From positions 1,630,583 to 1,694,582 of the forward strand of contig JAYKAV010000289.1 of NCBI GenBank assembly GCA_035582835.1: a DNA stretch of 64,000 nt, read 5' to 3'. This document shows positions 11,201 through 22,400 of this stretch, in pieces; position 1 is the first letter of the stretch, and each line of letters starts with the position of its first letter. The notes under the pieces were generated by a model. The model did no database searches. It saw only the letters and a list, made by a program, of their open reading frames with translations, and was not told the origin of the DNA. The stretch comes from Phoebastria nigripes. Taxonomy: Eukaryota; Chordata; Aves; Procellariiformes; Diomedeidae. Made by a program: the position numbers and the translations under genes.

Positions 11201-13540
11201 GCCTTCTGAAGATTGGTATAGTCCATGTCTACAGTATTACATTTCCTTGGCATCTTCCATGCTGCCTTAGCTCATGGAGAAACCCAGCTGGCTCTTCAAG
11301 ACCAGGCGTAGAAGGGCTTTGCCTTCTCACTGTGGCTGTGACTAGTTTTAGCCACTTGGCTCTGTGGTCTCAAACCTGAGCTCAGGAGCACAGACTGTAG
11401 GTGAGAGGAACCTATGGAGGCCAAGAGGGCATCGCTGGGTATCTGCTGCCTGGTTTTGCCAAACCTGTACACTTGGGAGCGAGAAATACTCAGCCTGAGA
11501 AGTGCAGGTGCTTAGTGCAGTATCATACCTGCCTGTCCCAGTGTTGGACAGGCTCATTGCTCTTGTCAAATCAAACACCTTGGTTCACACCTTAGCACCA
11601 TCTTGCATGGCTTTATGGCCCTGAAGGTTTCAGTGCTGATTACACAGAAATCTCTATTCGTCTGGCCTCTCCATTCTGATAAATGAGAATGGTACAAGAG
11701 AAGGGAAGGGATAATAACTCCCAGTTAGGTGTCACCTTCCTTTTGGTGGCTTGCTAAACTCCATACTCCTTTCTGCCTCCACTGCCTCATGACCTTTTAC
11801 CTGCCAGACTCCTTCAGGAACTGGCAGGGGTGGAAGGTTTGCCTGGGCGGAGGTGGAGGGATCAGTATGTAANCTGGGATTATATTTGCCTGTGGAGAAA
11901 GTGCTGAACATTTAGCAATGTTATGGTTGTCCCTTTGCTGTGCATCACAGCCACCAGCAGATGAACCAGAGTGGAATTCAGAACCAAAGTCCTGGCTCCA
12001 GCTGTGGGGCTGAATGTGCTCCTTGCCTGGCACTGGTGAGAAAAAGTCCAATTTCACAGGTACCACCAGGAATGCAACCCTATTAAGATAGGTTTGGATA
12101 TTGTGGTGTTGTCTAGTTGACCCCATGACCCCATGGTCCACGCCATGTAAAGCTCTCCTGCGGAGGGCACTGGTGTACTTTCCCACTAACCAGCTCATGC
12201 CCGCATGCACACAGAGAAACTCTGGCTCTCTGGTGCTCACTCATCTCCTGGAGGGATGTAGAAATTGTGTGCAAAACCCCAGTGACTTTAAAGGCAGGAA
12301 GCAGGTGAGAAACGTGGCATAAAAGGCAGCCTTTTTTGCCTTACAGTCTTCTTCCAGTTGTATTTCCCCCTGTACTAGGTGTCAGAGTCCCTTTCAACCT
12401 TCACACCATATTGATATGGATTACATGCCTCTATTAGTTATGTACCTTAATTCCCACTTTGGGACCTGCTTACACTGTCTTGCAGCTTGCTCCATCTTAC
12501 TCATCATTTCCAAATTAGCTGAACTTGATTGAGCCAGATCAGACTGCAGCCCTTATGCACCAAAGCAAAGAAAAATTAGTCGCTGCACTCCCTCCTCTGC
12601 AAAACCATGCTTTAAAGAGCACCACTCTGTGCATCTGAACAGAGCAGAGGCCACGTCTCTCCTGATGTTTATATCAGAGTTTAATAGGGTAAAAAAGTTC
12701 ACAAAGCTGAAAGGTTGTGAGCGGTTCAGATGCACTTATTGTGTCGAGTCTTCCCTGCCTTGCCCTGTGTCTAGACAACACCTTAATAAAAGCAGCAGTG
12801 ACTGGCAAGGGGGGGGCACATGTTGATATTCTGTTGCTAGAGGAAAACCAAACTAATGGCATTAGTGTGGGTTCACATGGGTGTAAACAGAATTAAGCAC
12901 TGGACCCATGAGCGTGTGTGCATTTGCTGCATGTTGAATGCAAATGAGTGAAAAAGAGTTGTACATAGACAAGGCTCAAAATTGTTGAGCTAAAAAGACA
13001 AAGTGAGCTGAGCTGCATATTCGCTTTGCCCCTGGATGCCAGGAAAGCTTGTTTGAAGATCTGCTGAAATAAGCCTCTTTTTTTTTCTCTCTTTTCCCAG
13101 GAAGTTGGAGTATGCTGTATAATGCTTCCTCTTTTGTGCAGTGCTCCCATTTTTGTTTCTCTTCTGATTTCTTGTTTTGTGCTTCATGCTTCTGAACTGC
13201 TGCAGTCATTCCCTTTTTGTATCTTCCAGCAATTGTCAGGGGAAAAAAAAAAAGCCCCCAAAACATTCTGCAAACTAACTTTGCTCAGCATCACAGACAC
13301 AGATGCCTACCCCGACGGAAACTCAAGCTTGTTTGCTTTATTTAAACCTACTCTCTTGCACACATGATATAGCTTCACAGATGCCTGGAGTCTATTTACC
13401 TCCTGGCTTGTTTATTCTGAAATGGCCAATGGAAACTGCTCACATTTTTGTTTTGATAAGAATCCAATCATGGAAATTGATTGAACTTCTTCTTTGAGCT
13501 TTTCTCTTGCATTTACACTTTTCAACCAGCTTGAATTGTT
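8291..13540. other. Long single-copy non-coding stretch
   Basis: I see no gene or recognisable transposon. The longest frames (10442-10918 minus, 158 codons; 11797-12240 minus, 147 codons) contain ambiguous bases, have no domain and share no consistent composition. Minor structures include a T10-A7 homopolymer junction near 9311-9327 and AATAAA hexamers scattered in AT-rich patches. A 12-bp perfect inverted repeat has arms at 12629-12640 and 12724-12735. Ambiguous bases lie at 10753 and 11873. Confidence 0.55.
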
Positions 13541-13745
13541 TAATCTGCAGTTAATTTAGAGACATACAGCCATGGCTCTGATATATCAGGAGANCAAGAT
13601 AAATGGCTGGAATGTTTTTATGAGCAAAAATGTCTCTAGATTCCAGTACATAAATCATTTGTTGTGAAATCGCTCATTGTCTTTAGGCAATGTCATAGTG
13701 AAAAATTCAATCTATTCATGAAGAGAAAGTCAAGGGATTAGGAAC
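13541..13745. promoter_or_regulatory. Candidate conserved non-coding block
   Basis: This repeat-free, AT-rich block contains GATATATCAGG, TTAATTTAG, CATAAATCATTTG and CATTGT-like (SOX core) motifs in a compact run just upstream of an A-rich simple repeat. There is no open frame of note. The enhancer interpretation is inference only; one ambiguous base sits at 13594. Confidence 0.2.
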
Positions 13746-13770
13746 AGTTTGAAGGGAAAGACTCCACATT

Positions 13771-13800
13771 AAAAAAAAAAAAAAAGAAAAAGAAAGAAAG
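13771..13800 (+). repeat. A-rich simple repeat (A15 then GAAA units)
   Basis: Fifteen A residues are followed by (GAAAA/GAAAG) units ending at 13800. It could be the decayed A-tail of a retroposed sequence, but nothing recognisable lies immediately upstream, so I call it a simple repeat. Confidence 0.85.
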
Positions 13801-14802
13801 ATTTATCTCTTAATGCTCCCCTAACATAGCCTCCCTGCCCTTGTTTTGCAGCGTGGACTCTTGAATTCAATTTCACACTTTTTGTCCGCAAAGTCTAGCG
13901 AATAGGAAGCAGTGAAGATGTCCCCAGGGGAAGAGGGGTGTCTTTGTATTAATTTCAGGAATAATTTCTCTATCCTTATTCCCTGATGCAACAGAGGAAA
14001 GCTGGAAAGTGGTCTACTGATGATTTCTTACTGAGGGCCAGACAATGATCCCTGTGCTTGCAGTGAGAAATTGTTTACTACAGGCTGGGCTCTTTCTGCA
14101 GAGCTCAGGCAAGGACTGGGTAAAACGCAGGCCCCAGAAGAGACTCTGAAACCTTAGTATACAAGAGCTTCCCCAGTTTTTTACCTTTTCCTCCAATACA
14201 GAAAGGGTCTCCTTTCACTTGAGTTACAACCTCCCATGCTTCCACCATGACCATTTTGTGAAGGTGATGGACCATTGTCAGTATATGGAGGGGCTGTTTG
14301 TTGGAGGACAACTGGAAAATGGGGGGTTGCAAGAGGTGCAAAGAGCATAGTAGAACTATGTGTGTGAATGAAACACAATAGGCCAAAAAAATCCCCCCAG
14401 AAGAAAGTTAAGGATAGAGATGGAGCCACCCAGGACTTCCAGATCCGAGTGACTTACAGAAGTTTGCATCTAAATCCAAATTTCCCAACTGGGCATTCTT
14501 AATACTGAATCACAATTGCAGAAGACATGTATCTAAAGGTTGGGGATACTCAGACTGAAAACGGCCTGGGTCTCTGGACTTGGAGTTTGTTAGGGAAATG
14601 ATGGGCATAAAGACCTAAGACCAACATCTTTCCCTGTTCCAGAAAATGNTGCATGAGACAGAAGGTTGATGATTTACCTCTTACAGTGTTCCCAACAAAC
14701 TCTTTTCCAAGAGATGGCAAGGGCTCACTGCCTTCTAGAGTGAAAAGGTGAGGGGGGTGTCCATATAGGATCAAGGCCATCTTTATGAAGATTTTTGTAT
14801 AT

Positions 14803-14940
14803 ATTTAGGTGGCCTAAATTCCACCTAAGCCTTTATGCCTTTCTTATTGGCTGGTTCTAGGCCTTCACATATCCCTAGTCAATAGGGAAACATTAGGCTT
14901 AGGGACTTAGAGATTTAGGTGGAATTTAGGCCATCTGAAC
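14803..14940. repeat. Foldback inverted repeat, candidate MITE
   Basis: An 18-base arm at 14811-14828 (GGCCTAAATTCCACCTAA) is perfectly complementary to 14915-14932. Weaker pairing extends outward to about 14803 and 14940, and the arms enclose an 86-base centre. The left arm is itself a hairpin, with TTAGGTGG at 14805-14812 pairing with CCACCTAA at 14821-14828. Nested palindromes like this are typical of terminal or subterminal repeats of non-autonomous DNA transposons. The TTTAGG/CCTAAA motif resembles old amniote MITEs. No clear target-site duplication is visible, so the family is not assigned. Confidence 0.5.
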
Positions 14941-15089
14941 ACGTCCCTTTGAGCCTTTGTGCTAATTCTAGAGGCTCCGTTTTCTTTCTCTGTCCTTTAC
15001 TCGGATGGATTAATGGAGCTATTCCGCATCCCCTTGCCTTTCCCCCCTCCCTTCCCACTCCTCTGTCCTCGGCTTTGTATCGCAGTCTG

Positions 15090-15220
15090 GAATTGTCTGC
15101 AGACATGGCAAAAGAGTGTTTGTTATTTATCGGCCCAAATCCACGGTCTCATGAAAAAGAATGTTTATTCATTCTGAGTAATTCAGCCCCTGGAGTCCTT
15201 CAAACATTAAAGTTTTAATA
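15090..15220. promoter_or_regulatory. Candidate conserved non-coding block
   Basis: This repeat-free run includes GTTATTTATCGGCCC, TTTATTCATTCTGAG and GTAATTCAG motifs, with CpGs preserved at TATCGG and CCACGG. An open frame crosses it (14919-15218, plus), but it has no domain and overlaps a second open frame, so I do not call a gene. Regulatory function is inferred only. Confidence 0.18.
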
Positions 15221-15639
15221 CTTCTCACCTGGAACAGCTGAGCTAGTCAGGAGAGATGAAGCTTTGATGGGAATACTTGATACAAATTTCTAGCCAAGCA
15301 AAGCAGTAATGTTCCTGTATACAGGACGAAAATCCCAATTTAAAGGAGCATACATGAAATTGTGAATCATTTAACAGCCCTAATGAAAAAAATCTCTCTA
15401 GCAGTTGCTGGGAAGCTTTTTCCTAGCCGTGAAAAAGGCGTTCAAGATCCCTGCAAAAAGGCACCTACTCTTCTTATCTTTGCCATGCATGACCATCACC
15501 CAGCTGATTTCCCTTACCACGAAGTCGCTCCACCCACACAGACGCAGCCGTTTACTTTGTGAAGCAGAAGCAAAGCCACTGTACTGCTTGGCTCCTGCAG
15601 GCAATGTCAAATGCAACAGGGAGCCTGAAGCCAGCTAAT

Positions 15640-15960
15640 TTCAGTCTAACCTAAGGCAACAGTCAATGTGACTGCTCTGCGTTCCAGCTGCCTCCCAACT
15701 TTAATCCATTTAATTTGGCAAAGTGATGCTAATGAGATTTCATTGACAGGAAGGCCTACGTACAGGACTGCGGGTCTTGATGGTGGATGCTGAGGCAGGT
15801 GCCTAGGCTCCTTGGGAAATGCAAGTCTAACAAAGTGTTTCAAAATATTCCACAAGTCGCCAGCTTCCAGAGGAGGCTTTTGCAAATGTGTTTATTATGC
15901 AGGTACATGGTTATTAAACTGGGATTTTATGGCTACTTCAGCAGATACAAAGTGCAACAA
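15640..15960. promoter_or_regulatory. Candidate conserved non-coding block
   Basis: This dense block of mixed motifs has no recognisable repeat. It includes GCTAATTTC, TTTAATCCATTTAATTTGG, a TGCTAATGAGAT (POU/homeodomain-like) core and a CpG-containing CCTACGTAC. I see no evidence for an exon, since all frames are interrupted or lack a domain. Its status would be settled by cross-species alignment. Confidence 0.2.
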
Positions 15961-16289
15961 GCTTCCATCTCTAATAAGTAATAAATATGTCTCTTGGCAC
16001 TGCTTTGCCCTGCCACCTATGAACCAGGTTTATCCCAATTTTGAAGACCTGGAAAACTAAACAGTTGACAAAAACTGATTCACGGTTCAAATAAATGAAC
16101 TACCCTTCATGTCTGAACCTATTCTCTGAACCCAATCCAGAGGTAAGGGATCAGTGACTATTGAGATTGGGTTATACAAGGTGGTCCTCACAGTATGCAA
16201 ATGACATCTGAGAGCAATGAGCACAGCTGTCCTGAAATGATTTTGAGAATCTCACCAGAACATGTCAAACTAACCAAAAATCAAATTAT

Positions 16290-17030
16290 GGAGACTGAGA
16301 AATATGGGGCTGGAAGAAACTTAGAGAAATTAATCCTTTTTTTTTCCATTTGATGGAGGCAGCTTCATGCCATGTACTATGGGCATGCATGGTGGATATT
16401 TGTTTATCCAATGCTTAAAAACCTTCTCGACCTCTGTATGTAGTTGCTTGATTACTTCACTGTCTTCAAAATTGTAACATTTTTCCCACATCTGAAATTA
16501 ATTTGATTTGTTATTATTCTTCCCCAGTATGTAAAATTGAAGAACATCTTCTTTCTAATGACCTCTTATATATTGAAAGACTGTTATCATGTTCCCAATT
16601 TAGTCTTCTCATTCTTGGACTGAACAAACCTGATTCTTTCAGTCTTTCTTAAATCACATTTTCAAAACATCTAATCATTCTTGTTGTTCTCTTCTGGACT
16701 CATTCCAGTTTGTCTACATCTTTCTTGTGGGTTGGTGCCCAGAAGTGTGCACAATATTCCAGCTGAGATCTGACCAACAGCAAATAGAGCGGAATAATTA
16801 CCTCCTGTGCCTTTCATATGACACTCTTGTTAATACTTCTCCAAAATGAGATCTGGCTCCTTTTTTTCTTTTTTTCCACAAGGACGTCATATTGTTGACT
16901 TGCACTGAGATTGTGATGAACACAAAATCCCAGAAGGCTTCCAACAACACTGCCACATACCTAGTTCTTCCCCATGATGTGGGAGACAACCTGCAGCCCT
17001 TGGACAGAAATCCCCGATTTCCTCCCAACT
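16290..17030 (-). mobile_element. CR1 LINE fragment, 3' end, decayed
   Basis: Read on the plus strand, this begins with a degenerate complement of the CR1 3' tail (GGGGCTGGAAGAAACTTAG). It continues through the hallmark run of the CR1 reverse-transcriptase C-terminus and 3' region: CTTCTGGACTCATTCCAG, then GTTTGTCTACATCTTTCTTG, then GGTGCCCAGAAGTGTGC, then TATTCCAGCTGAGATCTGACC, then AGAGCGGAATAATTACCTC. The element therefore lies on the minus strand. It is 5'-truncated, as nearly all CR1 copies are, and is full of substitutions and indels, so no protein survives. It is of the older amniote CR1/L3-like type rather than a young avian subfamily. Confidence 0.78.
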
Positions 17031-17552
17031 CAATGAAAGGTAGCTTTGCAGCCAGGACGCAGCTACACAGACCGTGAAGTGTGAACTACTGCTTTTACTT
17101 GTCTCCCTTTACAATGTGCATCCTAAAACTGTTGTCCCTTCCTATTAGCTTAAACAGTGCTGACAGCTCAATTCTCCTTGGAGGATCCTCTGGTCCCTCT
17201 CTCTCTCCTCACCAGTCTTTGCTGTGCTGCTTCTAAGAAAGATGGTAGAACAGGGAGAAAAGGTACATGAATTTCAGTACTAATAGTGTATTTCCTTGCC
17301 AGGACTTTGATCCTGAGAGTGACACACAGTATCTTTCCCAAGGCCACATTCTGAAACATTTTTAACAAGGAAGAAGCAAGTTCTGAATATAGTGACATTA
17401 GACCTTGTCTGACAAAAACATCAATATCAGTGCATAATTAATGCAAGGATCCACAGTAACGTGTACTGAATAGGGACAGAGTACTTTCAAAAATCAATTT
17501 GCTACCTGAATTACAAACACTACCGATTAAACCTGACAAGGCAAAACTCAAA

Positions 17553-17624
17553 NNNNNNNNNNNNNNNNNNNNNNNNNNNNNNNNNNNNNNNNNNNNNNNN
17601 NNNNNNNNNNNNNNNNNNNNNNNN
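17553..17624. other. Assembly gap (72 N)
   Basis: Seventy-two consecutive N residues are followed directly by a run of seven G (17625-17631). The gap is probably sequence that failed to assemble, plausibly a G-rich or simple-sequence segment. Open frames crossing it are meaningless. Confidence 0.98.
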
Positions 17625-17631
17625 GGGGGGG

Positions 17632-20600
17632 AAGAAATAAAAAAGCGCACAAGCCAGTGTGCTGGAACGTGACGCTGTGCCAAAGTCTCCAGTCNCCTCT
17701 TCTTTTTTCCGATCTGGTTACAGGAACTTCATTCACACAGGCAAGGTCCAAGCACTGGGGTGGGCTGCTCATGGGTCTTCTCTCCACTCTTCCTCCAGTT
17801 TGACAGAACCACCATGAACAGCAGTCAGACCCTCTGTACACCTCTGGTTGCTCATGTGCAGGATCCCAGCTATGCCCAATGTGTTGAAGACTCCTGCGGG
17901 TATTCAACACATGGTTTATGCCTCCAGTCCACTTCCGTCGCTGGGTGACGATAACCTGTAGCCAAATGCATTTTACGTGGAGCATCATGTCAGCAGTGCT
18001 TTTCCCTTCATTGCAGCACCCAAGGGATGATCCAGTTCGTGGCTAGGCGGCACTATGCTGTTGAAAGTCGACCCTTCATTATCTTTTTCCATCAAACACT
18101 GCTTTAAGATATATGATCCTGACCCTAGAGATTTGATTGAATCTAAGCAACTATGTCCTCTCCTCTTTCTCTTATACCTTTGCATTAAGCAACGTTGAGG
18201 GATGTGGTGTCTCACTGTTCAAGCACTTCCTGTAAAACTCAGTGACTGCAACTGGTCCGGCTGGAAAAGTGTTTCTGGCCCAGAAACACTGCTGACTGAC
18301 TCCATCCGCATACCGAGATGATACCTTCTTGTCATAGTTTGCTCTGTGCAGGAAGGGTTTTGGCAGGTTCATCCCAAGTTTGCAGCTGCAAGTCAAATAG
18401 CAGCAGCATTTACCTTGTCCTAACCCCTTTCTGATGAGATTCGTTATTGCAAAGCTGATGGCCCAACTGTTCATTTTAACCCCCTCAGTGCCACAGGCAA
18501 TGTGCAGAGCAGGCTTGCCGAGACCCTCTGCACTCTGGAGGGGGCAGGTCTCTCAATGGCAAAAGCAGCCAACATGTGAAGGAAGGTAAATTAGGTGACA
18601 GTGCATTCTGGTGCTCTTGCAATTAGCCTGGTACTTGTAACCCAGCTTGCTGGGGTCAGAGCACTGCACTCAGTCTCGTGCCTGATGTGCAGATGAGACT
18701 GACAATGCTGCCCGCATTTACTCTTGTGCATACTCCTCTCTTAGCCCACACCAACATTTCCTGGAGAACTGCAGAGCATGCCCAGGGCACTGAAATGGTT
18801 AAACAACTTATTTGTCTCTGCTTGCTTCCCAAGTTCTCCCTGGGAGTTCAGTCACTGCCATATGTTATATTACAGAGCATGAGAAATCAGACTGAGGTGG
18901 CAATTTTAACACCCTTTATTCATACATCCTATTTTTACACTGATAGATGTAAGATATGCAAAGTGTAATTCCCAGCTGAAGCAGACTCAGCACATGGTTC
19001 CTGCTGCCTCAGCCAGGGATGGAGGAGGACCAGCTAGGAGAGCTGGTGCCTGCAATTGGGATAGGCAGCCCTGCAGGCAGAGCAAGCCCTGCCTGCGTCC
19101 TGGGAGTCTCTGCTAGGTGCTGCGTGTCTCTTCTTCACTGCTGTGTGGAGCACAATCTCATCTGCCGCTGGTGGTCAACAGCTTGAGGTTTGCTGGTGGT
19201 TTCAGTCTGGAGGTGGCATCTCCTGGCAGTGATGGGTGAAAGCCACCAGCATGATGGAAATGGCAGAGGAAAAGGCACTGGCTGGTCCAACTGCCCCTGG
19301 GCAGTTTTGGGTGTGGAGGTCTCAGAGGTGTTAGCAGAGCATTGGGAGATAAAGTGGTGGCCTTTCCCTTCCTTTGCCTGTTACTGAGACCTCTGTTTCC
19401 TTTCCCCAGGAAGAGTGCAAGCTGCTGAAGGTTTTGCACTTTCAGTAATTGCCTGTGTCTTAAGGAGACAGTTAAGTCAAAAATCAAAGTTTTGCTTTGT
19501 TACGGGTACAAAGAAAGGACTTAGAGGCGAGGCTGTTCACATCCCTTGCTACCACAGAAATAGAGCTGCTGCAAAGGGAAGAGCTCAGTGGTTTACCCGT
19601 GTGGCAGGACAGACACTTGAGTCAAGAACTGATGGTGAAAGAAAAGTCCTGAACATGGATGGCAGAGTCCTCCTCCCCTCTCGTGAAAAGTGCCACCTGC
19701 CTTTTCATGCCACAGGGCTCCCTGAAACAGCAGTGAAATCCCCTGCTCTGCAATGCGACTCTTGCAGGAACTAGTTAAAAGGCTAAAAGGAAACATTTCT
19801 AAGTTTAATTTGAAGCACCNTGTGACTGCAAAACAGATTTACGTGAATGTCTGAAGCGAGGAATTTTGGAAAGACAGTGGGGGTGGGAGCAGAGGAGACC
19901 GTAATTATAGCAAAGTCCTGACACAGATGCTGAAGCAGATGCATGTGGGCCAGGAAGGAGGCCGAGTGAAAGGGGGATGGTGGGGAATTTCCTGACACAA
20001 GGGAGAAGCACATGTGTCCTGGAAACGGAGAGCGGGAATGGCAGGGGGAGAGGATCTTCTCTGAGACTTGGGAGCAACCTCAGCTGAGAATGAGGATCTT
20101 CCCTCCTCACTGCAAGTGTGAGAGGTGTTCCCTGACAGCACAGGGTGAGCTGAGCTTGCCAGGAGAAAGTTGGAGATGGCTCTGTGAGCAATGGGCTGAA
20201 GGGAGCCTGGTCCCAAGAGATTTGTCTCTTGGACTCACTCCTGAATCTTTTCCTGAGATGAGTGCATTTGCAGCATCCCTGATCTGTGAGCATGCTCTCC
20301 TGGCTAATCAAGGGCTGAGGTTCATTAACAGCACTCTCTCCTATACCTGACGACTTATTTTCATGAAACACATCAAAACCTCATGTCCTTGACCACTCTG
20401 ACAAAAAGACAGTCTGAGACAGGAGACGCAAGGCTCCTTTCATTTAGAAATCTGTCTAGAAATGAAAGGCGCATGCCAGATGTAGTAAAATAAAGCCTGG
20501 GCAGGAAGCATTCAGTGCACAAGGAGGACAGCACAAGAGTTTAGACTAGACTGGAATTATTATGAGAGCTTTGCCGTGACATGACAGACTTTCAGCCGGC

Positions 20601-21149
20601 CTTGGGCTGCTGGGCACAAAGGAAACAGGAGGAGAAAAACCAAGCTGCTTGCCGGGTTGAGATATGGCAGGCAAGACTTTGAATGTATTCATGCCTATGT
20701 GCATGCTCACATATNTACAGACAATAGCATGTGTGTGAATAAATAGGTACGTCTGGAACACAAGTATATATGTGTATGCTTATGTTTGTATTTGTAGACA
20801 CACACATGAACTTGTGTGTGTTTTTTGTGTTCATGAGATAGAGAAACCTCCAATCCCAAATTCAAACTGCAGAACAGAAAAATCTTTTCCTTAACGCTTA
20901 ATTTAATCTCTTCCAAAGTGTCTGCTTTTTATATCAATGTACAAAGATCTCCAAATTCAAGCTACAGTTTACATGTTGCACTGAAGTCCGAGACCATGAG
21001 GACACTTCTTGTCTTTAAGAGCTTAAAGTGTCAGGGCCTAAAATAATGTAGTCTCAAAATTCAACCATATAAACCACCAGGAAGGGAAGAACAATAAAAC
21101 ATCCCTGAAAGATGGCGGCAGTCAGAAGAGTTTGGTGCTCCATCCCATT
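17632..21149. other. Single-copy non-coding stretch, nothing recognised
   Basis: No gene or known repeat is visible. The longest frame (19805-20371, minus, 188 codons) is serine-, proline- and leucine-rich with no domain and overlaps a second long open frame on the same strand (19905-20216). That is typical of a pyrimidine-rich minus strand rather than of selection. A short TG/CA-rich patch occurs at about 20765-20830. Ambiguous bases are at 17695, 19820 and 20715. Confidence 0.55.
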
Positions 21150-21290
21150 AACAGCAGGGATGGATAATTAGGCTGGACAAAACAGCATAAAGTGTACACC
21201 AGGGAGTCATCCTGAGAGGCAGGGAGCTGGACTGCATGATCTAAGAGGTCATTTCTAGCTGTAACAGCGATGAACCTGATGTTTTTGAGA
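21150..21290 (+). mobile_element. CR1 LINE 3' tail fragment
   Basis: The run GGGAGCTGGACTGCATGATC followed by TAAGAGGTCATTTCTAGCTG matches the sense-strand 3' untranslated end of CR1 (the 'ggactagatgatc...aggtcccttccaa' signature). It is short, 5'-truncated and diverged. The terminal octamer microsatellite typical of intact CR1 ends is not preserved. No coding sequence is included. Confidence 0.65.
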
Positions 21291-21580
21291 GCCTGTTTTT
21301 GCAGCAGTGCTCAGTAGTGGGTCAGGGGAAGGAAAGCACATGATATATCTCCTACTATCATCTGACACCTTCCACTGGATGCCTTTTCTTTTTTCCTTCT
21401 CCTTCTTGCAAATGGTCTCAACAAGACATCAATGGGTCTTTAAGGGAATGTTGCAAGAAAAAATAAAAGAGACACCAGCTCTGTGCCAATGGGAAGGAGT
21501 GGAAGCAAGCCAGGAGACTGTGTCTGGGGTGCTAATTAGAAGATATTTCCTGCCATGGCGATGCTGTTATTTATAGGACT

Positions 21581-21638
21581 GAGTGTGATAGGGTGTGAAT
21601 GAGTGTGATAGGGTGCAAGTGTGGTAGGGTGTGAATGA
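21581..21638 (+). repeat. Short 20-bp tandem repeat, about 2.7 copies
   Basis: The unit GAGTGTGATAGGGTGTGAAT at 21581-21600 is followed by a partial copy (GAGTGTGATAGGGTG, 21601-21615). A variant third copy (CAAGTGTGGTAGGGTGTGAAT) runs to 21636. It is a small, probably polymorphic minisatellite seed with no neighbouring gene. Confidence 0.85.
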
Positions 21639-22109
21639 GGCATCCCAAACTGAGCTTTGTGAGAGAAACTCACTAGTGTATTTTAAATCTGGCCATTAAA
21701 ACTCAGTCCCTTAGGAGATGCAGGCACGCACATACAGATAAAATCTTGTTTACACGGATAAGGGCTTATATGAACTATAAGCTGCATGCATGAACTCACA
21801 TGCAGATAGACTTTTGACATACAGACTTGAGAAAACATGGCTATTTTCAGGCTTGTGTTTAGCCCTTTTCCTCCTAGNAAATGCCAGTCCCCTTTTAACA
21901 CAAGAGATAACCCACTTTAATGTCCTTTTTTAACCTGCAGCTGCTCAGCTTACCAACCAGAGCAGCCTGCCTGGTGCAAAACCTTCTGAGTACTCTGGGA
22001 GGCTCAAACGGAGGGACCAAGTCTGCACGTCTCATGCAGGCTGCTTGGCGGGGCTTGGAGAAAGCAGATGGCAGTGCATGCCTCCGCAGGGGTCGTAAAT
22101 CCGTGCTGA
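21639..22109. other. Non-coding stretch, nothing recognised
   Basis: No repeat, RNA or gene is visible. Small open frames here lack domains. One ambiguous base occurs at 21878. Confidence 0.55.
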
Positions 22110-22400
22110 ACAGGGCTTGCCACTTGGAATGACACCCTGTTCCCGAAGCTGGGGATTTATTTGCAGCATTTTACGCATTCCTCATGTCACTGGCATAGTT
22201 AAACCTGTGCGGGCTGGCGCTATTATGAAGTACCCCGTTGGCTCCGAGTTAAATTGGGGTTCTGATCTAAAAAGAGATTATGCAGAAGCAGCCTGCACTC
22301 GCTCATCAGATTCACTCCTTCTGGGTGTTCAGAGACATAGCAGTTTTTGCTGCTAATTAATACAAACGTATAGTGCTTTTGATTCCCTGTAGCACTGTGG
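22110..22400. promoter_or_regulatory. Candidate conserved non-coding block
   Basis: This repeat-free block carries several intact CpGs (ACGCATTCC, GTGCGGGCTGGCGC, CCCCGTTGG, CTCCGAG, ACAAACGTATAG) and a GCTAATTAAT homeodomain-like core, giving the texture of a constrained enhancer. Overlapping short open frames on both strands are not supported as genes. The call is inference from composition only. Confidence 0.25.

Noticed and set aside
17438..17988. Open frames extending through the N run
   Set aside because: The residues across 17553-17624 are unknown, so continuity is not real evidence.
19805..20371. 188-codon minus-strand open frame
   Set aside because: Serine/proline/leucine-rich sequence from pyrimidine-rich DNA with an ambiguous base near one end; a second long frame overlaps it on the same strand.
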